Assembly (NCBI GenBank): GCA_017857235.1
Contig: JAFMDN010000005.1
Coordinates: 1 to 62,874 of the forward strand
Direction: 5' to 3'
DNA length: 62,874 nucleotides
DNA from: Methanobacteriota archaeon
GTDB taxonomy: Archaea > Thermoplasmatota > Thermoplasmata > Thermoplasmatales > GCA-001856825
The notes below the pieces were generated by a model. That model searched no databases. It worked only from the letters and a program-made list of their open reading frames with translations, and had not been told where the DNA came from. Of the stretch, positions 20,301-29,250 are shown one piece after another (position 1 is the stretch's first letter; each line of letters starts with the position of its first letter). Position numbers and translations under genes: made by a program.

Positions 20301-20757
20301 TACTCCATTAAGATTACTGCTAAATGTAGGAGTATCAACATTAACATCCGTTGCAGCATTCTATATTATATACAATTACACTTTGCATTACCCCATTATA
20401 GTATTCGGGCCGCTTTTCGTTATAGTTACACTGTTCGGAGTTGGCCTTGACTATGACATTTTCCTAATCACAAGAACCAGAGAAGAGGTCTTTAAGGGAA
20501 AGAGTGATGAAGATGCAATTGAAGAGGCATTGAAAGAGAACGCTGGAGTGATAATAGCTCTCGGACTCATCATCTCAGCAGTTTTCGGTGCGCTGATATT
20601 TAGTCCAATAAGGATAATAAGTGAAATCGGTGTTTCTATAACCATAGGAGTCTTGTTTGAAACACTTATCTCTTGGATGTTCCTTATACCTTCATTAATG
20701 CTAATAATGAAAAAATACAACTGGTGGCCTTCCAAAATTAGGGGGGATAAAAACTAG
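17335..20757 (+). CDS. MMPL/RND superfamily transporter with very large Asn-rich extracytoplasmic loop
   Basis: ILIMGLSTDYSVYIINRYLRTSQDE and FGVGLDYDIFLITRTREEVFKGKSDEDAIEEAL motifs; two 6-TM-like blocks. Confidence 0.9.
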   Translation: MLESQFEKFGYFIERNYKIIIAIWIVIFIISTPFAIKATSIVNYNVEFTGSNQNSLSQKAQAILNTEFKNNSDPNGTAVVVFVNKSFNSTISYELWVYFNSTYKNGLKGSSYSSIVSPYEIYSRFLNSIGNSTYVFYKNVENISFKLNSSFLKIQNFSKLVNKTFENINLLDNLYKGTYFKLKNATNSLYLLISKYYEATNFSAFVIYGIPLAYENIYIKISQMEPNLSNSTKDSMARNIFLNDTHNLYNNSLGLIYFNYFYNYWNNSSGEISLRLNNSITNAYYSTSVLLNTTEYEIFQSVFENLNLQSYMSNITRNSVILNITYSLGYNYGKQNPIVYNATFQTFVNKGNLTTLTYNLTLNFLNGTSNAIEELFNESPLNFLNYIISVPINNSTVSMQILSSSIGNYLKNISASLNLSANYFINISTSSSFNILKMYYVTKVYPELNKFSNLTHMDPRLIAWEMLNNTTQNYSYITKNFVVSLLKYSPFAQLGNFSALLTDSIITKGYLTELAPYGPQSVGISINYSLYGLLIPPNFGGFTFIITFNQSSLNSTQLTIVNQYLSDLQSNFPELTIYYTGSDEIAHGLEKIANQSLIQSIIIGVIISIIIVGLYFRSIKLAFIPMGFFIFSMTITLALSYIMFGLLQHSSLSFIVTTLSAILIMGLSTDYSVYIINRYLRTSQDERVKTTVQWAGHAVFTSSVIVIISYLVMALFNIPLIGDGGYLNALGILITLLVALTLLPSFLHYSHGKSVLKHKFNFSKVASISRNHKYMFTAFLVILLVASLIIYEITPTSFDLLSLIPNNPGKIGYYQIVKSYGFDPFDNNYIILKLPYKILNNGTFNSTDLKIVQSFDWQILQSGYINKIETVDYPFGSYVDLLSLNSSYPSYHIIVNQSYSFIGKSAYYVLINIYPVSVSFSQNAVNSMSKLDKLVSELSKNYGINYWIGGPSQSLLDSSNFIKASTYTIVEVLSIIIFVVLSYQLSALLTPLRLLLNVGVSTLTSVAAFYIIYNYTLHYPIIVFGPLFVIVTLFGVGLDYDIFLITRTREEVFKGKSDEDAIEEALKENAGVIIALGLIISAVFGALIFSPIRIISEIGVSITIGVLFETLISWMFLIPSLMLIMKKYNWWPSKIRGDKN

Positions 20758-20785
20758 AAAAAGATTTTTAAGTAATTTTGAATAG

Positions 20786-21127
20786 ATGACCATGAGTTCC
20801 ATAGAGTTTCTTAAAAAAACAGTTGAGATGCTAGATCAAAAACCGGAAATTAAAAAAGAAATTCTATCATTTAAGAAAGTTTTCCAAATTGAGATAAGTG
20901 ACGGAAATCCATATTATGTGGATTTAACATCTGATAGTGTAAAGATAATAGAAGGAAAACACCCTTCTCCTAATGCCACCATAATTGCCCAGGACCAGGT
21001 TCTTGAAGATGTTTTCTCCGGGAAACTAGATGGTGTGAAAGCTTTCATGACAGGCAAATTAAAGATTAAGGGTGATGCATTTTCAGTCCAGAAACTATCC
21101 AGTACCATAAATAAGGCAAGGAAGTGA
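20786..21127 (+). CDS. SCP2 sterol-carrier-like domain protein
   Basis: VFQIEISDGNPYYVDLTSDSVKIIEGKHPSPNATIIAQDQVLEDVFSGKLDGVKAFMTGKLKIKGDAFSVQKL. Confidence 0.9.
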   Translation: MTMSSIEFLKKTVEMLDQKPEIKKEILSFKKVFQIEISDGNPYYVDLTSDSVKIIEGKHPSPNATIIAQDQVLEDVFSGKLDGVKAFMTGKLKIKGDAFSVQKLSSTINKARK

Positions 21128-21131
21128 TTTT

Positions 21132-23135
21132 ATGAAGGTAGCTGTTATCGGCGCCGGTGAAATGGGTAGAGGAATTGCTCTGGTTTTTGCATCATCAAAA
21201 TTTGAAGTAGCACTTGAGGATGCTTTTCCTCAGGCTCTTGAAAAGGCAAAAGCATATATAGAAGAAAATTTGAAAAGATCAGTAGAAAAAGGTAACATTA
21301 AGAAAGGGGAAGATCAGGAAATTTTAGGAAGAATCAAATTTACATCTAGTTTAGAAGAGGCAGTTAAGGGTGTCGATATAGTTGTTGAGGCAGTGCCTGA
21401 AATAGTAAACCTGAAGCAAGAGATATTTGAAAAACTCGATAAATTGACTCCTGAAAACGTTATATTAGCGACAAACACCTCCAACATTAAAATTTCTGAG
21501 ATATCAAAGAACGTGAATCATAAGGAAAGAGTAATAGGAATGCACTTCTTCAACCCTGCAAACAGAATGAAGCTTGTGGAAGTTATCAAATCAGAGTACA
21601 CTTCAGATGAAATATTTAACAAAACATTCGAAATATCGATGCAAATAGGTAAGGTACCAGTAAAGGTACTAAAAGATTCACCAGGTTTCATAGTTAATAG
21701 AATAAATGCACCAGACATGCTATTCTTTTGCAAAATTATAGATATGGGAATAGCAAAGCCGGAAGAAGTGGATGCATTTGCAAAGGAGCAGGGTCTTCCT
21801 ATGGGCCCTTACGAATTAATGGATTTCGTAGGTTTAGATGTTGTAATTCATTCAATGGACTATTATGCGGAAACTATATCTCCAGAGTATAGGGAATGTA
21901 ACTTTGTAAGGGAATTAGTTAATAAAGGTTTCCTCGGTAAAAAAACTGGAAAAGGGATTTATGATTGGTCAAGCGGAAGGGCAAATATACCAAAGGCAGA
22001 ACCTACGGATAAAGTTTCTCTCATGGATCTATTTTCCATAGAAATCAATGAGGCTATAAAATTAATAGAGGAGAAAGTAGCAGTTCCAGATGATATTGAA
22101 ACAGCAGTAAAATTGGGCCTAAATAGGCCATTCGGTCCGATTTCTGTGGCCAAATCTTCCACAACTGCTGAAATAAAGAAAAATCTTGAAGATCTGGCCT
22201 CCAGATTCAAGGTTAAGGTCTTTGAACCAACAGAATCCATAAAAAATGGCAAAATGAAAGAACTTTTGAATATCAAATCGTTCCAGGAAGAATCTAAAGA
22301 AAAACCAAAGGAAGCACAAAAGTCTATAGGAACAGTGAGTGAGGCCAAAGCTGTTAGAAGATATGAAACACTTTACATAGAAAAGATGGAAAATTACGTG
22401 GCTAAACTCGTTTTAAATCGCCCTAAGCATAACCTTATAAATACTGATTTATTGAATGATTTAGAAGCGGCTATTAAGGAATTATGGGAGGATAAGGAGA
22501 TTAGAGTTGTAATAATAACAGGTTCAAACGAAAATTTCTCAGCAGGCGCGGAGCTTTCCCAATTCATACCCGGTATGTTTGATTTTGTCGAATATTCAAG
22601 GAAAGGGGAGAGGGTGTTCAAACTACTTCAGGAAATTCCCAAAGTAGTCATAGCAGAAATCAAAAAGTACGCATTAGGGGGCGGGTTTGAAATGGCACTT
22701 TCTTGTGACATCCGGGTTTCCACTCCAGATGCTCAAATCGGATTCCCAGAGGTTACTCTCGGGTTAATACCTGCTTGGTCAGGTTCTCAAAGACTGGCTA
22801 AATTGATAGGTATGTCAAGAGCTGCAGACCTTATATTAACTGGTAGAAAATTCACGGGAAAGGAAGCATATGAGATGGGTATAGTTACACATGTGTATGA
22901 CAACGATAAAGTTGATTCTGAGACTATTAAGCTTGCAGAATCAATTTCTCTTGGCACCTCGCCAATAGCTGTGGCTTTGGCAAAGCGGCTGATAAACAGA
23001 GGATCCGAAATATCTTATGATAACGGTCTTGAAATGGAATCCCTCGCTGCTGGAATACTTTACGGCACAGATGATTTGAAGGAAGGAATATCTGCCATGT
23101 TACAAAAAAGAAAACCAGAATTCCAGGGAAAATAA
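21132..23135 (+). CDS. 3-hydroxyacyl-CoA dehydrogenase / enoyl-CoA hydratase (crotonase) fusion
   Basis: N-terminal KVAVIGAGEMGRGIALVFASS Rossmann and HFFNPANRMKLVEVI; C-terminal ITGSNENFSAGAELSQF, EIKKYALGGGFEMALSCDIRVSTPDAQIGFPEVTLGLIP. Confidence 0.96.
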   Translation: MKVAVIGAGEMGRGIALVFASSKFEVALEDAFPQALEKAKAYIEENLKRSVEKGNIKKGEDQEILGRIKFTSSLEEAVKGVDIVVEAVPEIVNLKQEIFEKLDKLTPENVILATNTSNIKISEISKNVNHKERVIGMHFFNPANRMKLVEVIKSEYTSDEIFNKTFEISMQIGKVPVKVLKDSPGFIVNRINAPDMLFFCKIIDMGIAKPEEVDAFAKEQGLPMGPYELMDFVGLDVVIHSMDYYAETISPEYRECNFVRELVNKGFLGKKTGKGIYDWSSGRANIPKAEPTDKVSLMDLFSIEINEAIKLIEEKVAVPDDIETAVKLGLNRPFGPISVAKSSTTAEIKKNLEDLASRFKVKVFEPTESIKNGKMKELLNIKSFQEESKEKPKEAQKSIGTVSEAKAVRRYETLYIEKMENYVAKLVLNRPKHNLINTDLLNDLEAAIKELWEDKEIRVVIITGSNENFSAGAELSQFIPGMFDFVEYSRKGERVFKLLQEIPKVVIAEIKKYALGGGFEMALSCDIRVSTPDAQIGFPEVTLGLIPAWSGSQRLAKLIGMSRAADLILTGRKFTGKEAYEMGIVTHVYDNDKVDSETIKLAESISLGTSPIAVALAKRLINRGSEISYDNGLEMESLAAGILYGTDDLKEGISAMLQKRKPEFQGK

Positions 23136-23150
23136 AGGTGAGTAAATAAG

Positions 23151-25160
23151 ATGTATCTTTTTTCAATTATAGTTTTAATTTTCTTATTGATTTCATTAGG
23201 TTTGTTCCTCTTTGCAATTTATAAATTACTATGGTACATGATAAAGATCCCACAAAAGAAAAAAGAGATTAAACCAAATATCGGCTGGCGAATTTATCTG
23301 GGTTTCAGAAATGTCATATTCCAAGGAAAACTTTTCAAGGAAACCAGCGGAGGTATATTGCATGCTTTAATGTTTTGGGGATTCCTGGCCTTTGCATTTT
23401 ACTCTTCTGATCTTTTAATAACCTCATTGAACCCGTCTTTTGTATTTCCTATACACGGGGTTGCAGAATATGCTATTTTCTTCACGGTTGATTTATTTGC
23501 TGTTATAGTTGCACTTGACGTAATCTATGCCGTTTACAGGAGATGGATAAAGAAGATCAAAAGATATCAGGGGTTCAATGGGTTTGAGGCTGCATTCATA
23601 CTAGCCTTAATAGAAACACTTATGATTACATATCTTTTATTATCAGCATTAAGAATAGATGGTTATACTAAAGGAATTCCCGGGAGTATAATGGAGGGTT
23701 TACCACCAACAGTAACACCATTCAGCTATCTTGTATCAAGACTAATACCACACTTGAATGGTCCTGAGGCCTCGGTTTTATATTGGATAATTTATTCGAT
23801 ACACATTGGGGTATTTCTAATATTTCTAGCGTATATTCCAAATTCTAAACATCTCCATATAGTTGCAGCCCCATTCAATGTACTTCTGGCAGATGACAAG
23901 CCAAGGGGGGCGGTAGAGCCAATTGATTTTGAAAAGCAAACGAGATTTGGAGCCACTGACTTAAGGGACTTTTCTTGGAAAGACTATCTTGATTTTTATT
24001 CATGTACCGAATGTGGAAGATGTACTGCTAATTGCCCAGCTAACCTGACTGGAAAAACATTGTCGCCAAGAAGCATAATATGGGATATCAGGATGGACTT
24101 AATGCAGGAGGGAGAAGAATACAGGAAGAGGGGGGCCCCTTCTGATTTTACGTTCAAGGAGATACCTGGCAATGTAATATCTGAAGAGGATCTGTGGGCC
24201 TGCACAACATGCAGTGCATGTGTTGAAGCTTGTCCTGTAATGATCAATCATGTTGACAAAATAATTGAAATGAGAAGGTCTCTTGTTCTTAATAAAGGTA
24301 GTGCACCAAAGCAAGTACTAGAAATGTATAGAAATATGGAATCTTATGGGAGTCCGTGGGCGAATGACCCGTCTACCAGAGCGGCATGGGCAGAAGGTTT
24401 AAACGTTCCAGATCTTTCAAAAGATCCAGAAACAAAATTCGAATATCTTTTCTGGGTAGGATGTTCAGCTTCATACGATCCTAGGAATCAAGAGATTGCG
24501 CGATCATTTGTTGAGATTTTAAATTCAGCGGGTGTTTCATATGCTATATTAGGCTCTCAGGAAACATGCAGTGGAGACCCTGCGAGGAGATCGGGAAATG
24601 AGTACTTGGCACAAATGTTAACAAACAACAACATCGAAACTTTCAAAAAATACAATGTTAAAAAGATTATAACCATATGTCCCCACTGCTTCAACACTTT
24701 CAAAAATGATTACAAAGGTATAGATCTGGAAGTTATACATCATACTGAATTAATAGATGAACTTCTCAAATCTGGAAAGATAAAGTTACAGGAGAAGAAA
24801 AATACTGAAAAATTTACATATCACGATTCATGCTATTTGGCAAGGTACAACAGAGTTATTGATGCACCCAGGGAGATTATTCTGAACCTTACGGACAATT
24901 TCCAGGAAATGGAAATGAATAAGACCAAGGCACTATGTTGCGGGGCTGGTGGCGCAAGAATGTGGATGGAAGAAAACGTAGGCACTAAAATATCTCATGC
25001 AAGGATTGAACAGGCAGATAAGATAAATGCTAGTACTGTAATTACTGCGTGTCCCTACTGTATGACCATGCTGGATGATGCAAGAAAAGTGACAAATAGG
25101 GAAGATAAAATTAAAGTAAAGGATATAGCAGAATTTGTAGCGGAAAATTTAAAAAATTAA
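23151..25160 (+). CDS. Membrane Fe-S oxidoreductase (NarI-like membrane domain + HdrD/CCG domains), putative ETF:quinone oxidoreductase
   Basis: N-terminal TM block; CTECGRCTANCPAN and CTTCSACVEACPV 4Fe-4S motifs; two CCG-type domains (GSQETCSGDPARRSGNEYL, ALCCGAGGARMWMEE). Confidence 0.9.
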   Translation: MYLFSIIVLIFLLISLGLFLFAIYKLLWYMIKIPQKKKEIKPNIGWRIYLGFRNVIFQGKLFKETSGGILHALMFWGFLAFAFYSSDLLITSLNPSFVFPIHGVAEYAIFFTVDLFAVIVALDVIYAVYRRWIKKIKRYQGFNGFEAAFILALIETLMITYLLLSALRIDGYTKGIPGSIMEGLPPTVTPFSYLVSRLIPHLNGPEASVLYWIIYSIHIGVFLIFLAYIPNSKHLHIVAAPFNVLLADDKPRGAVEPIDFEKQTRFGATDLRDFSWKDYLDFYSCTECGRCTANCPANLTGKTLSPRSIIWDIRMDLMQEGEEYRKRGAPSDFTFKEIPGNVISEEDLWACTTCSACVEACPVMINHVDKIIEMRRSLVLNKGSAPKQVLEMYRNMESYGSPWANDPSTRAAWAEGLNVPDLSKDPETKFEYLFWVGCSASYDPRNQEIARSFVEILNSAGVSYAILGSQETCSGDPARRSGNEYLAQMLTNNNIETFKKYNVKKIITICPHCFNTFKNDYKGIDLEVIHHTELIDELLKSGKIKLQEKKNTEKFTYHDSCYLARYNRVIDAPREIILNLTDNFQEMEMNKTKALCCGAGGARMWMEENVGTKISHARIEQADKINASTVITACPYCMTMLDDARKVTNREDKIKVKDIAEFVAENLKN

Positions 25161-25176
25161 AAATTAATTTTTTTAT

Positions 25177-26058
25177 TTATAACATCTCAATCAATTTTGG
25201 AACTGCTTTGTACAGGTCAGCAACCAAACCTAAATCACATTCTTGGAATATGGGTGCATTTTTATCTTTGTTAATAGCTATTACAGTCTTAGAATCTCTC
25301 ATTCCTGCAATATGCTGTATCTGTCCAGATATTCCAATTGCTATGTATAATTTAGGTCTAACCTTCTTACCGGAGTATCCAACCTGCCTTTCTTCACTCA
25401 GCCAGTGGTAATCCAAACAGACAGGTCTTGAACCAGCTATTTCTCCCTTGACCTTTTTCGCCAGCTGTTCAATTAATGCTAGACCCTCCTTTTTGCCGAG
25501 TCCCCTTCCCACTGAAACTATGACTTCTGCCTTTTCTATATCCACTCCCTGGGATTGCTTTGGGTTAATCGCAAGAACTTTTATTGGGCCATCAGGGATC
25601 TTTAGTTCTTCTGATAAACTTTTCCTTTCAGATTTTATCCCTTCTCCAACTCCTGGTGTTACTGTTAGAATTTTAGCATCACTCTCTTCCTCAAGCACAA
25701 CCTTTCCTCCTAATGAAAATCTCTTTGTAATCAGTTTATTACCATCGAATCTGTAATTGAAAACTTCAGGCATATAATCTAAATTTAGTTTACTGGATAC
25801 GTATGCTGCCACATCCCTGCCGATGGTGGTTGAACTAATTAATATAAAGTCATACCCTTTTTTAAATTCGGATATCAAGGTCTCTCCTATACAACTATAT
25901 ACTGGCTGACCCTTTAGGAATATTACTTTTTCAGCTCCGAAATATAGTAAATCTTCATTTGATTCTGTAGTCATAAGTGTGAATTGGGAATCCTGCATAG
26001 CCCTGCCCATGATTTGCTTTGCCATATCATAGTTATCTGAAAATATAAGAGCCTTCAT
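25177..26058 (-). CDS. etfA: Electron transfer flavoprotein alpha subunit
   Basis: VSVGRGLGKKEGLALIEQLAKKVKGEIAGSRPVCLDYHWLSEERQVGYSGKKVRPKLYIAIGISGQIQHIAGMRDSKTVIAINKDKNAPIF. Confidence 0.96.
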   Translation of the reverse strand: MKALIFSDNYDMAKQIMGRAMQDSQFTLMTTESNEDLLYFGAEKVIFLKGQPVYSCIGETLISEFKKGYDFILISSTTIGRDVAAYVSSKLNLDYMPEVFNYRFDGNKLITKRFSLGGKVVLEEESDAKILTVTPGVGEGIKSERKSLSEELKIPDGPIKVLAINPKQSQGVDIEKAEVIVSVGRGLGKKEGLALIEQLAKKVKGEIAGSRPVCLDYHWLSEERQVGYSGKKVRPKLYIAIGISGQIQHIAGMRDSKTVIAINKDKNAPIFQECDLGLVADLYKAVPKLIEML

Positions 26059-26801
26059 TTTACCACCTCTTTTATAACTTTTACGATCTCAGGCAATCCC
26101 TTATCCATATCTTCAAATATTATTCTCTTTCTCTCGCTCTTCGGAGCCATTTTGCTCAGTACCTTTGAATAGGATTCAACAGGCAAATTCAATGGCTCAA
26201 TATTTATCTTCTTCTGTCCTGCCTTCATTATCATCATTACCGGTGGAAAACGAGGTTCATTGGTTTCCTGTGTCACTGAAATTACACAAGGTAAAGGAGC
26301 AGTTTCATCTGCTACAAATTTTTCAGCTCCCTCGGAAGCGATTGCTGTTTTATCGTTAATTTCAATTTTCAGCGCGTTGGATAACAGAGGGTAATTTAGC
26401 TGGGTGGCGAGAAAACTTGCAAGCATTCCAGACATTGAATCTGCTGACTGATTACCCAGAATAATGATGTCATGGGGGATTTGTTTTATTTTGTTTGCCA
26501 ATACTTTCGCGGTAAATCTTGGATTGCTTTCAGTATATCCAGTTATAATGTAGCCATCGTCAACGCCCATGGCATACGCCTCTTTCATGACCTGTGTTCC
26601 TTTCTCATTCCCAAACATAACGGCAGTTACCTTGCCACCATATTTTTCTTTTAATCGAACTGCTGCCTCTACTGCATTTTTGCTTAAATTCTCAAATCTG
26701 TACGGGACACCTTCGAGTATGGGAGCACCCGTATCTTTGTTAATTTTTATTAATTCTAGATCCGGTATCTGTTTTATGAGAACTATAATATTGTAAGGCA
26801 T
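26055..26801 (-). CDS. etfB: Electron transfer flavoprotein beta subunit
   Basis: IIVLIKQIPDLELIKI...NAVEAAVRLKEKYGGKVTAVMFG...LGNQSADSMSGMLASFLATQLNYPLLSNA. Confidence 0.95.
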   Translation of the reverse strand: MPYNIIVLIKQIPDLELIKINKDTGAPILEGVPYRFENLSKNAVEAAVRLKEKYGGKVTAVMFGNEKGTQVMKEAYAMGVDDGYIITGYTESNPRFTAKVLANKIKQIPHDIIILGNQSADSMSGMLASFLATQLNYPLLSNALKIEINDKTAIASEGAEKFVADETAPLPCVISVTQETNEPRFPPVMMIMKAGQKKINIEPLNLPVESYSKVLSKMAPKSERKRIIFEDMDKGLPEIVKVIKEVVK

Positions 26802-26918
26802 ATTAGCACCAAACTAAAATTCCTTCCAAATATTATTACTTTTTCAAGTTATTGTGACATTCATTGGAGTTTTACTTCGGTAAACAATGCGATTTAATTA
26901 AATACGGGATTATCATGA

Positions 26919-28115
26919 TTGAGTATGAGCCTTCGAGACGCTTATTTGGTCTATTTCAAGAGAAGTGCATTTTCTAGGTCTAGACCCACTGATCCTTCAA
27001 AAGATGTTTTTAATAATATAAGGATGGACGAAGTTCTAGCCATGTTAATGAAAGATGCGGTTAAAACCACAGGAATCAGAGCAAAAGAGATTAATGATGT
27101 AATCCTAGGTTCAGCATTTCAGGTTGGGGAACAGTGGATGTATGGTGGCAGGCAGCCTGTTCTCTTAGCACAGTTGCCTGTAGAAGTTCCTGCTATGGCC
27201 TTGGACAGAGCATGTTCATCCTCAATGAATGCGATTACCATTGGAGCCATGGAGATAATGACAGGCAATTCAGATATAATAATGGCCGGAGGAATGGAGC
27301 ATATGACTCATGTCCCATTAAATAACAATCCTCATGTAGAACCAAATCTGAAATTGCTACTAAGACCTGAATATATGAGATATGATATGAAAACAGGATT
27401 TTCCATGGGTTTAACAGCTGAAAAACTTGCCAAGGTAAAGGGAATAGGGAAGAAAGAAATGGATAAATTTTCTTTTGAAAGCCATAAACTAGCTGCAAAG
27501 GCATACGATGAAGGTTATTTCAAGGATGAAATCCTGCCGGTTGAAGTTGAATACAACGGTGAAATGATTAAGGTTGATAAAGATCAAAGTGTTAGACCAG
27601 ATACGACCCTCGAGCAAATAGAAAAACTTCCACCGGCGTTCCAACAGGATGGGGTAATAACTGCTGGAAATTCATCTCCTTTAAATGCAGGTGCTTCATT
27701 GGTAATGGTTATGTCAGAAAAAGCTATGGATGAATATGGATTAAAACCACTGGCAAAAATTAAGTCTTTTGGATGGGCTGCTGTGGATCCTTCAATAATG
27801 GGAGAGGGCCCCGTCCCAGCCTCAAGAAAGGCTCTTGCTAAGGCAGGATTAAGCGTTGATGATATTGACCTATGGGAGATTAATGAGGCATTTGCAGTAG
27901 TTGTACTCAATGCCATGAAGGAATTGGGAATCCCAAGAGAAAAGGTTAATCAGAAAGGCGGTGCTATTGCTTTAGGTCATCCTTTGGGTGCATCAGGTGC
28001 CAGACTTGTAGGAACATTAGCTAGACAGTTAAAGCAATCAAATAAGAAATTAGGAGTAGCCACACTTTGTGTGGGGGGAGGCCAGGGTTATTCTGTTGTT
28101 TTGGAAAATGTATGA
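26919..28115 (+). CDS. Acetyl-CoA acetyltransferase / 3-ketoacyl-CoA thiolase
   Basis: DRACSSSMNAITIGAMEIMTGNSDIIMAGGMEHMTH; INEAFAVVVLNAMKEL; GGAIALGHPLGASGARL; CVGGGQG. Confidence 0.96.
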   Translation: MSMSLRDAYLVYFKRSAFSRSRPTDPSKDVFNNIRMDEVLAMLMKDAVKTTGIRAKEINDVILGSAFQVGEQWMYGGRQPVLLAQLPVEVPAMALDRACSSSMNAITIGAMEIMTGNSDIIMAGGMEHMTHVPLNNNPHVEPNLKLLLRPEYMRYDMKTGFSMGLTAEKLAKVKGIGKKEMDKFSFESHKLAAKAYDEGYFKDEILPVEVEYNGEMIKVDKDQSVRPDTTLEQIEKLPPAFQQDGVITAGNSSPLNAGASLVMVMSEKAMDEYGLKPLAKIKSFGWAAVDPSIMGEGPVPASRKALAKAGLSVDDIDLWEINEAFAVVVLNAMKELGIPREKVNQKGGAIALGHPLGASGARLVGTLARQLKQSNKKLGVATLCVGGGQGYSVVLENV

Positions 28116-28119
28116 GGTG

Positions 28120-29250
28120 ATGAAAATGGATTTTGAAATGGATGAAGAAATGATTTCCGCAATTAATAAAGCCAAAGAATTTGCAGAAAAGTATTTCACA
28201 GAGGAATTAGCAGACAAGATGGATAGGGAAGAACAATTCCCAATGGAACTCTTAAATTATTCAAACAGGGAAGGTCTAATGGATTATTCCAATCCATGGA
28301 AGATTCTTGTGACCATTGAAGAGCTATGCAGGAAAGATCCTGGTTTGGGAATATCTACAACTGTCCCTGCTTTTGGTTCTGAAGTATTGATGCTATATGG
28401 ATCTGATATGTTAAAGGAAAAGTATCTTGATCCAGTTCTAAAAGGACAAAAAATAATGGGTCTTGCCGTTACTGAGCCAGGAGGTGGCTCAGACGTAGCT
28501 TCTTCAAAAACGGAGGCAAAACTGGAAGGGGATTATTACATTTTAAATGGTGCAAAGATGTTTATTACCAATGGAGGAATAGCAGATTATTTTGTTGTTT
28601 TAGCCAGAACATCGCCTCCTCCATCCCCAGATAAAAGGCACAGAGGAATGAGTGTATTTATCGTCGAATCTAAATGGGAAGGTTTTAAAGCAAATAAAAT
28701 TCACGGCAAAATGGGAGTACGAGCTACAAATACCGCAGAGTTGGTGTTTGAAAATGTAAGAGTACCCAAGGAGAATTTGGTAGGAGAGGAAGGAAAGGGT
28801 TTCTACTACATCATGACATTTTTCAATATATCTAGAATATATGTTGCTGCCCAGGGATTAGGAGTGGCTCAAGGTATTCTAGACAGGCTCATGGAACACA
28901 TAAAGAAGTATGGTCCAGTGAATAGTCAGGGAGAACCGATAGAAAATATTCAATTCAAGCTTGCGGAAATTGCCACGAGGATCGAGGCATCAAGAGGATT
29001 GACTTACAAGGCCGCATCATATCTTTTCAAATTTAACCCCAACCCCGTTTTAACTTCCATGGCGAAATATTATTCCGGTGAAACTGCAATTTTAGCTTCA
29101 AAGGTAGCTATGGAGATTATGGGATTAAAGGCATTAAACAGCGAATTAGAGAGATTTTATAGGGATGCAAGAATATTGGAAATATGGGAAGGTACAAGCG
29201 AAATTGAAAAACTTATAATCTCAAGAATGATGCTGAAAGGAGGGAAATAA
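28120..29250 (+). CDS. Acyl-CoA dehydrogenase (catalytic)
   Basis: MGLAVTEPGGGSDVASSKTEA; KMGVRATNTAELVFENVRVPKENLVGEEGKGF; RFYRDARILEIWEGTSEIEKLIISRM; start by ggtgatg context at 28120. Confidence 0.95.
   Translation: MKMDFEMDEEMISAINKAKEFAEKYFTEELADKMDREEQFPMELLNYSNREGLMDYSNPWKILVTIEELCRKDPGLGISTTVPAFGSEVLMLYGSDMLKEKYLDPVLKGQKIMGLAVTEPGGGSDVASSKTEAKLEGDYYILNGAKMFITNGGIADYFVVLARTSPPPSPDKRHRGMSVFIVESKWEGFKANKIHGKMGVRATNTAELVFENVRVPKENLVGEEGKGFYYIMTFFNISRIYVAAQGLGVAQGILDRLMEHIKKYGPVNSQGEPIENIQFKLAEIATRIEASRGLTYKAASYLFKFNPNPVLTSMAKYYSGETAILASKVAMEIMGLKALNSELERFYRDARILEIWEGTSEIEKLIISRMMLKGGK

Noticed and set aside
6817-28115. 3-hydroxypropionate/4-hydroxybutyrate carbon-fixation cycle (mutase, HCDH-crotonase and thiolase occur together)
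   Set aside because: The key enzymes (acetyl/propionyl-CoA carboxylase, 4-hydroxybutyryl-CoA dehydratase) are not in the window, while ACADs, ETF and acyl-CoA ligase point to beta-oxidation and propionate use.
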